From NCBI RefSeq assembly GCF_000442645.1, contig NC_021915.1, positions 1-64,000 of the forward strand: a stretch of 64,000 nt of DNA. Direction: 5' to 3'. This stretch comes from Corynebacterium maris DSM 45190 (GTDB taxonomy: Bacteria > Actinomycetota > Actinomycetes > Mycobacteriales > Mycobacteriaceae). Made by a program: the position numbers and the translations under genes. The notes beneath the pieces were generated by a model. The model had not been told where the DNA came from and did not search any database. It was given only the letters and a program-made list of their open reading frames with translations. Shown here piece by piece: positions 36,962 through 45,705 of the stretch (positions are counted from its first letter, which is position 1; each line of letters begins with the position of its first letter).

Positions 36962-38029
36962 TTAGTCGGCCGACATGCCGTAATGATCAGCCACCAGATC
37001 CACGGTCGTGTTCAGGGCCGTGCGGGTATGGCCGGAGACCACGAGCATGATCTCATCGGCACCGGTGCGCCCCTGTAGTTCTTCCAGGCGGTCGGCGACC
37101 TGGGCGGGCGTGCCGTGGTAGGTCTGGTTCACATAGGTGTCGATGACCTGACGCTCCTGCGGTGTCGCCGGGTAGTTCTCCACTTCTTCCGGTGAAAAGG
37201 AGGCGAAGGGTTTGCGCTGGAACATCTGCAGCATCGCCATGGAGTTAGAGAGCGTCTGGCGGCGGGCCTCCTCCGCGTCGTGGTCGGCCGTCGCGAGCAC
37301 ACTGACCAGGGTGTGCGGCTCGTCGATGATTCCGGACGGGCGGAAGCTCTCCCGGTACAGCTGGAAAGCGCTGTCGACGTCCGAGTCGCCGAACTGCAGG
37401 GCGAAGGCATAAGGGCGGCCGAGCTGGCCGGCGAGGCTGGCAGAGTAAGTCGACGAGCCCAGCACCCAGACATCGGGCAGGCTGACTGAGCCGGGCACGC
37501 GGTTGATCTGCGCCTGCCAGGGCCCGGGGACGGCGTGGACGTTCTGGTAGCGGTGGCCATTGGGGAAGTCGGCCTGCAGGAAGCCGAGCAATTCGAGCAC
37601 CTGCTGCGGGAAGTGGTCATTGGCGCTCTGGTGCCGGCGCAGTGCGGCGGCGGTGGCGCCGTCGGTGCCCGGGGCGCGCCCGAGCCCCAAGTCGATGCGC
37701 CCCGGGGCCAGGGCCTCCAGCATGCCGAACTGCTCCGCGATCATCAGGGAGGAGTGGTTCGGCAGCATCACTCCGCCCGCGCCAAGGCGGATGTTCTTTG
37801 TCTCCGCAGTCAGGCGGGAAAGCATGAGCTGCGGGGAGGAGGTCGCGGCGGCGGGCATGGCGTGGTGTTCGCTCAGCCAGAAGCGGTGGTAGCCGCGGCG
37901 GTCGGCCAGTCCGGCCAGGTCGATGACTCCCTGCAGACCCTCCTGGGCGGTGGTGCCGATGCTGGTCAGTGCGTTGTCCAGCACCGAAAGGGTGAAAGGG
38001 GCGGAGCCGGACTTCGGGGGGATGTGCAT
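36962..38029 (-). CDS. Luciferase-like (LLM-class) flavin-dependent oxidoreductase
   Basis: A 355-residue LLM-fold protein. Conserved segments are HRFWLSEHHAMP, GAGGVMLPNHS and RIDLGLGRAPGTD, the signature of the MsnO8-type subgroup. The cofactor is reduced FMN or F420. It has a paralogue at 41290-42276. It shares a divergent promoter with a CGNR regulator, with an inverted repeat between them. The substrate is unknown. Confidence 0.85.
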   Translation of the reverse strand: MHIPPKSGSAPFTLSVLDNALTSIGTTAQEGLQGVIDLAGLADRRGYHRFWLSEHHAMPAAATSSPQLMLSRLTAETKNIRLGAGGVMLPNHSSLMIAEQFGMLEALAPGRIDLGLGRAPGTDGATAAALRRHQSANDHFPQQVLELLGFLQADFPNGHRYQNVHAVPGPWQAQINRVPGSVSLPDVWVLGSSTYSASLAGQLGRPYAFALQFGDSDVDSAFQLYRESFRPSGIIDEPHTLVSVLATADHDAEEARRQTLSNSMAMLQMFQRKPFASFSPEEVENYPATPQERQVIDTYVNQTYHGTPAQVADRLEELQGRTGADEIMLVVSGHTRTALNTTVDLVADHYGMSAD

Positions 38030-38061
38030 GTGTCCTCAGTTCTCATGGATGGATCATTGTG

Positions 38062-38098
38062 TTTCCGTGACAGTACGTTAGCAGTCTTATCACGGAAA
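38062..38098. promoter_or_regulatory. Inverted repeat in the divergent LLM / CGNR promoter region
   Basis: TTTCCGTGA (38062-38070) and TCACGGAAA (38090-38098) form a perfect 9-bp inverted repeat with centre-to-centre distance 28 bp, between the two starts. A likely operator for the CGNR protein. Inferred. Confidence 0.5.
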
Positions 38099-38122
38099 GT
38101 CGTTCCTGTTACCATGACTTGC

Positions 38123-38710
38123 ATGAATAATTCGCTGCCGCCCGCGGTGCCCGGCGCCGCCGAGCACCCGTCCCTCGCACTGATCAGCACACTGTTCGCG
38201 GTGCCCGGCAACGACGCCGTGGAACTCCTCGACGGCCCCATAGCGACCACCGCCTGGCTGGTGGACCACGGGCTTGTGCCCGACGACACCCGGCTGCAGG
38301 ACTACTGCCACGCCAAACTCACGACGCTGCGCTCCCAGCTCCGACACCTTTTCGACGCCCACCTCGCAGGGCAGACGCCCGATGCGCAGGTGCTCGCCGA
38401 GGTCAACGCCGCCGTCAGGATGGTTCCGCAGACGCTCACGCTCGTCCACGAACCCGGCCGCGGTTTCGCCCGCGTCACCGGCCACCCCGTCACCCAGCTC
38501 GTAGAGCACGCCATGGCGCGCATCGCGGACGACGCCGCCGCCCTCCTGGCGGGGGAGGAGGCCGGCTCCCTCGAACAATGTGGGGCGCCGTCCTGCGACC
38601 GAGTGTTTCTGCGCACCCATGCCCGGCGGCACTGGTGCAGCACCCGGTGCGGGGATCGCGTGCGCGCCGCCCGCGCCTACGCCAAGAAGAAACAGGCCAC
38701 GACGTCGTGA
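38123..38710 (+). CDS. CGNR zinc-finger regulator (ABATE-type)
   Basis: A 195-residue protein from ATG 38123 (MNNSLPPAV); ATG 38114 is an alternative. The N-terminal part is an ABATE-like sensor (LFAVPGNDAVELLDG, then an Arg/Leu-rich helix with LRSQLRHLF). The C-terminus has a zinc finger with CGAPSCDRVF and WCSTRCGDRVRAARAYAKK, where the usual CGNR reads CGDR. Such proteins regulate nearby genes. Here the neighbour is the divergent luciferase-like oxidoreductase. Confidence 0.82.
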   Translation: MNNSLPPAVPGAAEHPSLALISTLFAVPGNDAVELLDGPIATTAWLVDHGLVPDDTRLQDYCHAKLTTLRSQLRHLFDAHLAGQTPDAQVLAEVNAAVRMVPQTLTLVHEPGRGFARVTGHPVTQLVEHAMARIADDAAALLAGEEAGSLEQCGAPSCDRVFLRTHARRHWCSTRCGDRVRAARAYAKKKQATTS

Positions 38711-38731
38711 CGCCCCATGCAAGTCAGTCCG

Positions 38732-39440
38732 TCAGAAAAAGCGGCTGCGATAGGCCGCGGGTGGCACCCCGAAGGCTGCCCGGAAGTTCTGCCTCAGTGT
38801 CGCGGAACCGCCGAAACCGACTTTCTGGGCGACCTGCTCCACCGGATGGTCTGTCACCTCCAACAACCGGCGCGCCTCATCCAGGCGCCGACGTCGCACC
38901 CACGCGCTCGGCCCAGACCCCGTGGCGGCCTGAAACTCCCGGAGAAACGTCCGGGTGCTCATGTGCGCGACCTCGGCCAGCCGGGCGACCGTGAGATCAC
39001 CTTCCAAGTGCTCGTCGATCCAGTCCAGCACGGCGGCGATTGGCGCATTCTCCGCCGCCGGCGTGATCGGGCGCTCCACGAACTGGGCCTGGCCGCCGTC
39101 GCGGTGCGGCGCGATGACCAGGCTGCGCGCGACATGCGCGGCAGCGTCGGAACCGAGCTGAGACCGGACCAGGTGGAGGCAGGCGTCGAGCCCGGCGGCG
39201 GTGCCCGCCGAGGTCATCACGTCACCGTGGTCGAGGTAGAGCACCGAGTCATCCCAGGGGATCGAGGCGTTGCGCCGGGACAACTCGTCGAAGGCGTGCC
39301 AGTGGGTGACCGCCGGACGCTCCTGGAGCACGCCCGCCTGGGCGAGCGGTATCGCGCCGAGGCACAGGCTGACGGCTTTCGTGCCCCGGTGATGGGCTGC
39401 GGCGATCGTCTCGGTGAGGAAGGCGAACAGCGCGGATTCA
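38732..39440 (-). pseudogene. 5'-truncated AraC/GlxA-type transcriptional regulator
   Basis: On the minus strand, about 236 residues match the C-terminal two thirds of a GlxA-type regulator (DJ-1/PfpI-like domain plus AraC helix-turn-helix). The sequence starts inside the DJ-1 domain at ESALFAFLTETIAAAHHRG and VSLCLGAIPLAQAG, then continues to a full AraC domain ending GVPPAAYRSRFF. About 80 N-terminal residues expected in the family are absent. The frame stays open upstream, but over an antisense of another gene remnant, so a working start is doubtful. It is joined directly to the truncated hydrolase. Confidence 0.75.
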
Positions 39441-39667
39441 CCACCGAGGTCCTTTCGGACGCGACCGGCGCGATCAACCTGTCCAACTCGGCCGGCGCCG
39501 CCGACGCGAAGACCGTCCACACCACGATGATGGCGCTGTTGAACTCCAATCTCGCGGCGGTCGGCACCAGCGGGCAGTGGATCGACGCCGTGCGCGACAA
39601 CACTCCGCTGGAGCGCAGCAACCTGGTGGAGTCCGCCGTCAACGGCGCGGAAGCCACCGCCCAGTAG
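39430..39667 (+). pseudogene. 3' remnant of an isochorismatase-like cysteine hydrolase
   Basis: About 78 plus-strand codons beginning RGFTTEVLSDATGAINLSN and containing DAKTVHTTMMALLNSNLAAVGTSGQW, as in the C-terminal part of isochorismatase-fold hydrolases, ending TAG-like at 39667. The N-terminal two thirds, including the catalytic Asp and Cys, are missing. The neighbouring truncated regulator is in opposite orientation. The geometry fits one deletion that removed both 5' ends of a divergent pair. Confidence 0.6.
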
Positions 39668-39762
39668 GTCTACGAGAAGGTCCGCCTTAGGGGTTGTCCC
39701 TGCCCCTGCTCCCGACCCTGCCCGATGGCGGGGCCGGTGGCCCGCGGTTACTGTGACCGACC

Positions 39763-40755
39763 ATGGGCAAAAAGATGCTGATCGGCTGCTCGGGCATAGT
39801 CGCCGTGCTGGCGCTCGCAGCCGTGGCGGCGCTGTATGTGTGGGGCCCGGCCTACGGCGCCGCGTTGCTGGGCCGGCCGATCTTCGTCGTCCCACCCACG
39901 CCCGAGCGCTACGCCGCGGTGGTGCTCGACGCCGCGCAACAACGCGGCGTGTACGCCTCCTCCTCGGAATTCGCGCAGGCTCGCGCCGCCGCCGAAGACG
40001 CCGCGGCGCAGGCCGAGGACGTCGCCGAGATCCACGACGAACTCAACGCCGCTCTCACCGTCGCCGGTGGAAAGCACTCCCGGCTGCTCACCCCCGAGGA
40101 ACGCGAAGACTATCTGACGACGACGCTGCAACAACCCGCCGTGACCACCCGCGACGACGTCGCCGTCGCCGCCGTGCCCGCGCACCGCATGGAGGACGAC
40201 TCCCGGGACTACGCGAATCGGCTGGCCCATGGCCTCGACCGCGCGGTGGACGACGGCGCCTGCGGGGTGGTCGTGGATCTGCGCGGCAACACCGGAGGGG
40301 ACATGGGCCCGATGCTCGCCGGGCTGGCGGGGTTGTTGCCGGACGGGGAGGCGTTGGCGTTCGTCGACAAGCACAGCGAACGGCCGGTGATCATCGACGG
40401 TCACAGCGTGCGCGGCGGCGGCACCCCGGCCAGCGTCGACGGCGCCGGGCAGCACGATCTTCCCGTGGCGGTGCTTGTCGACGCCCGCACCGCCAGCTCC
40501 GGGGAAATGACCATGCTGGCTTTCCGAGGCCTCGACTACACCCGCAGCTTCGGCATGCCCACCGCGGGGTACACATCGGCGAACACGGTGGTGACCATGC
40601 CCGACGGGGCCCAGCTGATACTCACCGTGGCGCAGGCCAAAGACCGCACCGGAGAGATCTTCCATGACGTCCCTGTCCGGCCCGACGAGGTGATCGACTC
40701 AGACCCGATGGGTAAGGCCAGACAGTGGTTGAGCGACGAACACGGGTGCGGGTAA
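39763..40755 (+). CDS. S41-family peptidase, membrane-anchored
   Basis: A 330-residue protein with an N-terminal membrane anchor (about 5-30). The S41 core shows VVVDLRGNTGGDMGPML, then LVDARTASSGEMT with the nucleophilic Ser in ASSGE, and the FGMPTAGYTSAN segment. This resembles C-terminal processing proteases but lacks an obvious PDZ domain, so it is smaller. It is expected to act outside the cytoplasm. It converges with the LHxKLD gene. ATG 39763 (MGKKMLIGC) is a good fit to the anchor. Confidence 0.82.
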   Translation: MGKKMLIGCSGIVAVLALAAVAALYVWGPAYGAALLGRPIFVVPPTPERYAAVVLDAAQQRGVYASSSEFAQARAAAEDAAAQAEDVAEIHDELNAALTVAGGKHSRLLTPEEREDYLTTTLQQPAVTTRDDVAVAAVPAHRMEDDSRDYANRLAHGLDRAVDDGACGVVVDLRGNTGGDMGPMLAGLAGLLPDGEALAFVDKHSERPVIIDGHSVRGGGTPASVDGAGQHDLPVAVLVDARTASSGEMTMLAFRGLDYTRSFGMPTAGYTSANTVVTMPDGAQLILTVAQAKDRTGEIFHDVPVRPDEVIDSDPMGKARQWLSDEHGCG

Positions 40756-40778
40756 ATCACACAAATTCCAGATCCAGC

Positions 40779-41099
40779 TCAGGCATCGCCATCGGTGCGC
40801 TGCCGGCTGATCGCGTCCAGCTTGTCTTTCACCGACGCCACGCTGTCCGGGTGATCGGGCGTGGCCGGGCCTCCGTGGTCTGTGAGCAGCAGGTCAAGCT
40901 TGGGGTGCAGCTGGGCGAGGGTGTCGCCGGCGAGGCCCGCCGGGTCACCGCCGTGGACGGCGCACAGGGCGTCGACCTTGGCGTGCAACGAGGCCGCCGA
41001 TTCCGGGTTCAGCCCGGAGACGTCGACCTCGGGCACGCCGAGTTCATCGAGCAGGGCGTCCAGCTTCTCGTGCAGCGTGGTGTAGCTTACGTGGGTCAT
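40779..41099 (-). CDS. LHxKLD-repeat small protein A
   Basis: A 106-residue protein made of four copies of a short motif, TLHEKLDALL, SLHAKVDALC, QLHPKLDLLL and SVKDKLDAI. The His residues are at 10, 39 and 65, giving a period of 26-29 residues. Spacers contain VHGGDP and similar turns. There is no signal peptide. A paralogue with the same layout is at 43543-43863. I do not know a named family. The repeats predict amphipathic helices, possibly a small helical bundle or metal/cofactor binding. Strand and reading frame are strongly supported by the repeat itself. Confidence 0.72.
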   Translation of the reverse strand: MTHVSYTTLHEKLDALLDELGVPEVDVSGLNPESAASLHAKVDALCAVHGGDPAGLAGDTLAQLHPKLDLLLTDHGGPATPDHPDSVASVKDKLDAISRQRTDGDA

Positions 41100-41289
41100 G
41101 GCCCGGCCTTTCTCCGCGGGGGAAGGTGTGGCTTCCCATTATGGGCAAGAAGTCCCGGGCCCGCCTGGCGGTGCGGGCGGGCGTCGATAAGCGGCAAGCC
41201 GCCGACCGGACCAAGGAATGATTCGCACCTGACGACGGTTGTTCCTGGTGGACGTATTTACTGCTTAAAAGATTTGAGGACACCCCGCT

Positions 41290-42276
41290 TTGGCTACACC
41301 GTTGAATATTCTTGATCTCGTCTCCATCTCCGAGGGCAGCACCGCCGAAGACGCCATCGCCGCGTCGATGGACTCCGCCCGCCTCGCCGACCGGCTGGGA
41401 TACCACCGGCTCTGGTTCGCCGAACACCACAACACCCCCAACCTGGCCTCCAGCGCCACCTCGCTGCTGATCTCCCGGGCCGCCTCGCTGACCGACCAGA
41501 TTCGGGTGGGTTCGGGCGGGGTGATGCTGCCTAACCACTCCCCGCTGATGGTCGCCGAACAGTTCGGGACCCTGGCCAACATGTACGGCGACCGGATTGA
41601 CCTGGGACTGGGGCGCGCGCCGGGCACCGACCGCATGACCGCCCAGGCGCTGAGCCGGTCTTCCGGCGATCCGCAGGAGTTCGCGGAAAGCATCTATGAC
41701 ATGCAGGGCTGGTTCAGCGACACCGGCACTTCCCACAGCAGGCCGATCGTCTCTGCGGCGTCGGCCGGCACCGACGTGCCCGTGTGGGTGCTCGGCTCCA
41801 CCGTCAACGGCGCGTCGATCGCGGGACAGCTGGGCCTGCCGTTTTCCCTGGCGTCGCACTTCGCACCGGACCAGATCGACCAGGCCATCGAGGTGTACCG
41901 GGAGAGCTTCACCACCGACATGCCCACCGCGCAGATCGACAAGCCTTACGTCATGGCGGGCATCAACGTCATGGTCGCCGATACCGACGCCGAGGCCGAG
42001 CGGGAATTCACCGTGGTGGAGCAGATGTTCGGAGACATCCAGGTCGGGCGCAGCCGCAAGCTCCAACCCCCGGTGGAGCCGAACCCGAGCACCATGCTCA
42101 GCGGGGCCAACTCCATGCTGCGGATCAAGGCCGTGGGCTCGCCGGACACCGCGAAGGCCCAGATGGAGGAGTTCGTGGATCGCACCGGCGCCGATGAGCT
42201 GATTACCGTCACCTACGCCTTTGACCCGGCCGTGCGCGATCGTTCGCTGCAGCTGCTGGCCGACGTCTGGTTCTAG
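41290..42276 (+). CDS. Luciferase-like (LLM-class) flavin-dependent oxidoreductase
   Basis: A 328-residue paralogue of the oxidoreductase at 36962-38029, sharing GYHRLWFAEHHNTP, GSGGVMLPNHS and RIDLGLGRAPGTD. TTG 41290 follows TTGAGGA and gives MATPLNILDLVS. No other in-frame start before the first conserved residues is better. It converges with the FUSC gene, sharing the palindromic CTAG so that both stops are TAG. The substrate is unknown. Confidence 0.85.
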   Translation: MATPLNILDLVSISEGSTAEDAIAASMDSARLADRLGYHRLWFAEHHNTPNLASSATSLLISRAASLTDQIRVGSGGVMLPNHSPLMVAEQFGTLANMYGDRIDLGLGRAPGTDRMTAQALSRSSGDPQEFAESIYDMQGWFSDTGTSHSRPIVSAASAGTDVPVWVLGSTVNGASIAGQLGLPFSLASHFAPDQIDQAIEVYRESFTTDMPTAQIDKPYVMAGINVMVADTDAEAEREFTVVEQMFGDIQVGRSRKLQPPVEPNPSTMLSGANSMLRIKAVGSPDTAKAQMEEFVDRTGADELITVTYAFDPAVRDRSLQLLADVWF

Positions 42277-43382
42277 CCGCGGGTCCTCCTGGTGGAGGCC
42301 ACGTCGCCGGTGATGACGACGATGTGGAGCATGCTGCTGATCAGCGAGCCGTAGAGCGGCCAGTGCTGGGCGGGCAGGTCGACGTCGCCGGACATGTCCT
42401 CCGCCAGCTCCAAGAGCTGGTCGTGGCACGGGCTGACGTCGATGGAGGGGTCGGCGATGGCGTGGCCGGCGTTGCGGACGATGTCCGACCACCGCCTCCG
42501 GAACTGGTCGTCCCAGCGGCTGTCGGCGTACGTCGCCTCCCGCAGGGTGCGGGTCAGGTGACGCAGATGGGTCACGGCTTCGTCGGTGCGCTCCAGGATC
42601 TGCTGGTAGGAGGCGTCCCCGCCGACGTCGTCAAGCAGCAGCCGCCCGCCGCGGCGTTGTTTCCGGGGGCCGGGGAGGTGCCGACGCAGGTTGAAGCGGT
42701 GGCTCTCCTTCGCGGCACGCACCGCCTGCCATGCGCTGGAGAGGTTCTCGCTCATTGTCTTGGTGCGGTCGTGCCAATCGTCGGCTTGCGTGGTTTCCCA
42801 GGAGCCGGAGAACTCGTCGGCCATGTCGATCAGGACTTCGCCGATCTTCCGGTTGGCGGAGTCGATGTACCAGGCGGCCTGCTGATCCTGCAGCGGGGGC
42901 ACCAACAGGGCATTGACCGCGACTCCCACCGCCACCCCGATCCCGACTTCGACGATCCGATCCACCACCAGCAGATCTTCGCCCATAAACGCGCTGGACA
43001 AAACGAAGATCGCGGTCGTGGCCATGGTCGTGCCTTCTTTACGCAGGCCGGGGAGAAGCCCGCAGAGCATCCCCACCAGCAGGGCCAGGCCGAACGTCCA
43101 TAAGTTCACGCCCAGGAAGTAGCCGACGACAAACGATAGGCCCACCCCCAGCCAGGACATCACCAACGACTGCACGCCGCGGAACAGGGATTGGTAGACG
43201 GTGGGATACACCGTCACCAATGCCATCCACGGGGCGAGGAAGGGGACCTGGGAGTCGAAGAACTCGACCACCACCCACCACGACACAGTGGCCGCGACGA
43301 CCGCTTTAGCCAGCTGCAGCAGATGGGTGGCGATCTCCGGGGAATGGCGGAGATGACGAAACTGGCGGGCCAGGGCCTGCAT
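42273..43382 (-). CDS. FUSC-family membrane protein
   Basis: A protein of about 369 residues (ATG 43382, with an alternative ATG at 43415). Six transmembrane helices occupy about residues 25-170, with TVYPTVYQSLFRGVQSLVMSW as a FUSC/YccC-type segment. A long cytoplasmic helical C-terminal half (about 180-370) follows. FUSC proteins include aromatic acid exporters; transport here is not shown. It lies between an oxidoreductase and the second LHxKLD gene. Confidence 0.78.
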   Translation of the reverse strand: MQALARQFRHLRHSPEIATHLLQLAKAVVAATVSWWVVVEFFDSQVPFLAPWMALVTVYPTVYQSLFRGVQSLVMSWLGVGLSFVVGYFLGVNLWTFGLALLVGMLCGLLPGLRKEGTTMATTAIFVLSSAFMGEDLLVVDRIVEVGIGVAVGVAVNALLVPPLQDQQAAWYIDSANRKIGEVLIDMADEFSGSWETTQADDWHDRTKTMSENLSSAWQAVRAAKESHRFNLRRHLPGPRKQRRGGRLLLDDVGGDASYQQILERTDEAVTHLRHLTRTLREATYADSRWDDQFRRRWSDIVRNAGHAIADPSIDVSPCHDQLLELAEDMSGDVDLPAQHWPLYGSLISSMLHIVVITGDVASTRRTRG

Positions 43383-43542
43383 CGGGGCCGGAGAAGACAA
43401 AAGACAGCCCTCCACATGTCAGACGGTGATTCGGTGGCGGGAAGGTCGCATCAGCACCGTCCCGTCCCTCTATAACACCACGTGCAGGGAAGCTATGCCT
43501 TCACGATGCGGCCGGGCGGGTGGCCGTCAGTGCGAGGAGGAA

Positions 43543-43863
43543 CTACGCGTCTTTGCCGCCGCGCGCCGCGCGGACCGCGTCGAGCTTGGCCTCCACCGAG
43601 GCCAAGGTGTCGGGGTTTTCCGAATCGGTGGCGACGTCGTTCCCCTCGAGCAGCTGATCGAGCTTCGGGTGCAGCTGGGCGAGGGTCTCACTGGGCAGGT
43701 TCGACGGGTCGCCGCCGTGTGCCGCGCACAACGCGTCCGCCTTGGCGTGCAGGGAGGAGACGGAATTCAACTCGAGTTCCGATTCGTCGAAGTCCTCCAT
43801 GCTGTTCTGGGCGAGCAGTTCGTTGAGTTTTTCGTGGAGGGTGATGAAGTTGCCGTCAGCCAT
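43543..43863 (-). CDS. LHxKLD-repeat small protein B
   Basis: A 106-residue paralogue of the protein at 40779-41099, from ATG 43863 (MADGNFITLHEKLNELL) with GAAAGGATT upstream. The same four motif positions appear: TLHEKLNELL, SLHAKADALC, QLHPKLDQLL and SVEAKLDAV. The spacer ALCAAHGGDPSNL is nearly identical to that of the paralogue. Both copies are followed on the genome by a gene for a membrane or secreted protein. The function is unknown. Confidence 0.72.
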   Translation of the reverse strand: MADGNFITLHEKLNELLAQNSMEDFDESELELNSVSSLHAKADALCAAHGGDPSNLPSETLAQLHPKLDQLLEGNDVATDSENPDTLASVEAKLDAVRAARGGKDA

Positions 43864-44278
43864 GGTGAATCCTTTCGTTGGGTGTGGTGTCCAGTGTGAA
43901 TAAGAAGCCGGGTGCGCGCCACCTTTTATCGGTGTGTGGGCGTGGCGGGAGCCGGACAAAGCCAGGTAGCTGGGGTGTCGGCCTAGTTGAGATGATGGTG
44001 CTTCCTGGAGCCGGGCGGCGTCTGTCGTGCCCGATGTCGCGCGGCGGGGGTGAGTGGCCGGTGCTGCGTGCAGCGTGCGTGCGACGGGGTGTGTGGGGGG
44101 TACTTAGCCAGGCTAATAAAGTTATATTATTCAGATCTTTTTCCAGAATCCCCAGGTCAGATTTTTGCTAGCCTGGCAAAATACTGAAATTTCAAGAAAT
44201 GGCTCCCAAACCCTTGAAACGCGGAGATTTTGTTGGGAAACTTGTCGGTACACCCGTACCTACGAAAGGTTCTCAGCA
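43864..44278. other. Intergenic region before the fasciclin gene
   Basis: 415 bp with no recognised gene. It starts with the promoter region of the LHxKLD gene, and from 44100 it becomes AT-richer and holds the promoter and two copies of GCCAGGCTA described separately. Confidence 0.5.
44104..44181. promoter_or_regulatory. Two inverted copies of GCCAGGCTA upstream of the fasciclin gene
   Basis: TTAGCCAGGCTAA (itself an inverted repeat, 44104-44116) and, 60 bp on, GCTAGCCTGGCAAAA (44167-44180), which holds the same 9-mer on the other strand (44169-44177). They flank an AT-rich stretch containing TTATATTAT, a plausible -10 region. A regulator site, possibly of the DtxR type (TTAGG-like), is a guess. 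Confidence 0.4.
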
Positions 44279-44929
44279 ATGAAGCGCACCCTTGCAGCAT
44301 CTGGAGTTCTCAGCCTCGCCCTGTTCATGGCGGCCTGTGCCGAGGACGGCACCACCACGGAGGACACCACCACCGAGGAGACGACCGCCACCGAGACCAC
44401 GGAGGCCACCGAGACCGAAACTACGGAGGCGGACACCGCGGAAGAAACCACTACCGAGGAGACCACCACCGAGGAAACCGACGCCGCGGCCGCCGAGGGT
44501 GAGGACGTCGTCGACACCGCCGTCAGCGCCGGCTCCTTCACCACCCTGGTGACCGCTGTCCAGGCCGCCGGCCTGGAAGAGACCCTGCGTGGCGAGGGCC
44601 CGTTCACCGTCTTCGCGCCGACCGACGAGGCTTTCGAGACTCTCCCGGAGGGCACCCTCGACGAGTTGCTGGCTGACCCGGAGGGTGACCTCTCCGAGAT
44701 CCTGCAGTACCACGTCGTCGCCGGAGAGGTCTTCGCGGCCGACGTCCTGGAGATGGACGGCGAGACCGTCGAGACCGTCCAGGGCGGCACCTTCACCATC
44801 GAGGTCGACGGCGAGCAGGTCGTCCTGCTCGACACCGCCGGCAACCGCATCAACGTCGTGGACACCGACGTCGAGGCCAGCAACGGCGTCATCCACGTCC
44901 TTGACGGGGTTCTCAGCCCCACCCCGTAA
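44279..44929 (+). CDS. Fasciclin-domain surface lipoprotein
   Basis: A 216-residue lipoprotein from ATG 44279. The signal peptide ends in lipobox FMAAC, with Cys20 as the lipid anchor. A low-complexity Thr/Glu-rich linker (about 24-77) leads to one fasciclin domain (about 80-213), with GPFTVFAPTDEAFETLP and NGVIHVLDGVL as the typical FAS1 signatures. Similar proteins contribute to adhesion. The longer open frame upstream is not credible. A strong terminator follows. Confidence 0.88.
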   Translation: MKRTLAASGVLSLALFMAACAEDGTTTEDTTTEETTATETTEATETETTEADTAEETTTEETTTEETDAAAAEGEDVVDTAVSAGSFTTLVTAVQAAGLEETLRGEGPFTVFAPTDEAFETLPEGTLDELLADPEGDLSEILQYHVVAGEVFAADVLEMDGETVETVQGGTFTIEVDGEQVVLLDTAGNRINVVDTDVEASNGVIHVLDGVLSPTP

Positions 44930-44965
44930 TTACGGGCGGGACGACAACTCCTGAATCGGGACATG

Positions 44966-45001
44966 AAACGGGCCCGCATGGTCACCATGCGGGCCCGTTT
45001 T
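44966..45001. terminator. Bidirectional terminator after the fasciclin gene
   Basis: AAACGGGCCCGCATGGT (44966-44982) pairs with ACCATGCGGGCCCGTTT (44984-45000) with flanking T and A runs. It serves the fasciclin gene and the minus-strand gene ending at 45037. Confidence 0.85.
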
Positions 45002-45036
45002 CGTGTGGTCGGGCGGCTGCTGAGGGCGGCGCCCGC

Positions 45037-45705
45037 TCAGCTCAATTCCCAGCCGCGGCGCTTCCCGTAGGCCGTGAGGAACTCGGCGACCCGGTCCCAA
45101 GGCTCCTGGGACATCTTCTCGCCCCCGATCGACCAGAAGTGGAGGGAGTTTTTGCTTGCCCCGCCGAGCAGCAGGGCCCACAGCTCTTGGTTGGGGTTCA
45201 GGTCCAACATTTCCCGCAGTCCGTGAATTAACCGCATCAGGTCCTGCTTGCTCAGGTTCTCCGTCGCATCGAATTGACGGCCGACCAGGCCGGTGAGCTC
45301 GTGGAAGCGGGCGCGGCCATCCCGCGCCTCCTGGGCGGCGCTGTCGGCGTGGTTGGCGATCCAGAGCACCTTCTGCAGGACCTGGCTGAAGTCCTGCTCC
45401 GCCTTGTTGACGGAGAAACGCTGCGAATGCAGTGCCACCCGGCTGTTCACCTCGACTTCGAGGCCTTCGAGAACACGCTGGGCGGCGGCGTCAATGGTGA
45501 GGCGGTCGGCGGCGCCCTCTGCCTCTACGACGGATTGCAGGTGGAAATGGGTGTTGTCTTCGGTGAAGACGACGTGGACTTCCTGTTCCCGGGTCGATTC
45601 CGGGATGGCGACCATGCCGGTGTAAGCGTGTGCCGAAGGGAGGGGGTCGAATCCCCAGTCCATGAAAAGTTGGTGCAGTTCTCGGTTCGGCGTAATGGTC
45701 GGCAT
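45037..45705 (-). CDS. Hypothetical protein
   Basis: A protein of 222 residues from ATG 45705 (MPTITPNRELHQLFMDW); the upstream MPDRSMIRE frame is an option. It is soluble and helical, with no signal peptide. The central FTEDNTHFHLQS region and the C-terminal FLTAYGKRRGWELS are not motifs I know. It converges with the fasciclin gene across a shared terminator. Codon use is normal for the genome. The function is unknown. Confidence 0.6.
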   Translation of the reverse strand: MPTITPNRELHQLFMDWGFDPLPSAHAYTGMVAIPESTREQEVHVVFTEDNTHFHLQSVVEAEGAADRLTIDAAAQRVLEGLEVEVNSRVALHSQRFSVNKAEQDFSQVLQKVLWIANHADSAAQEARDGRARFHELTGLVGRQFDATENLSKQDLMRLIHGLREMLDLNPNQELWALLLGGASKNSLHFWSIGGEKMSQEPWDRVAEFLTAYGKRRGWELS

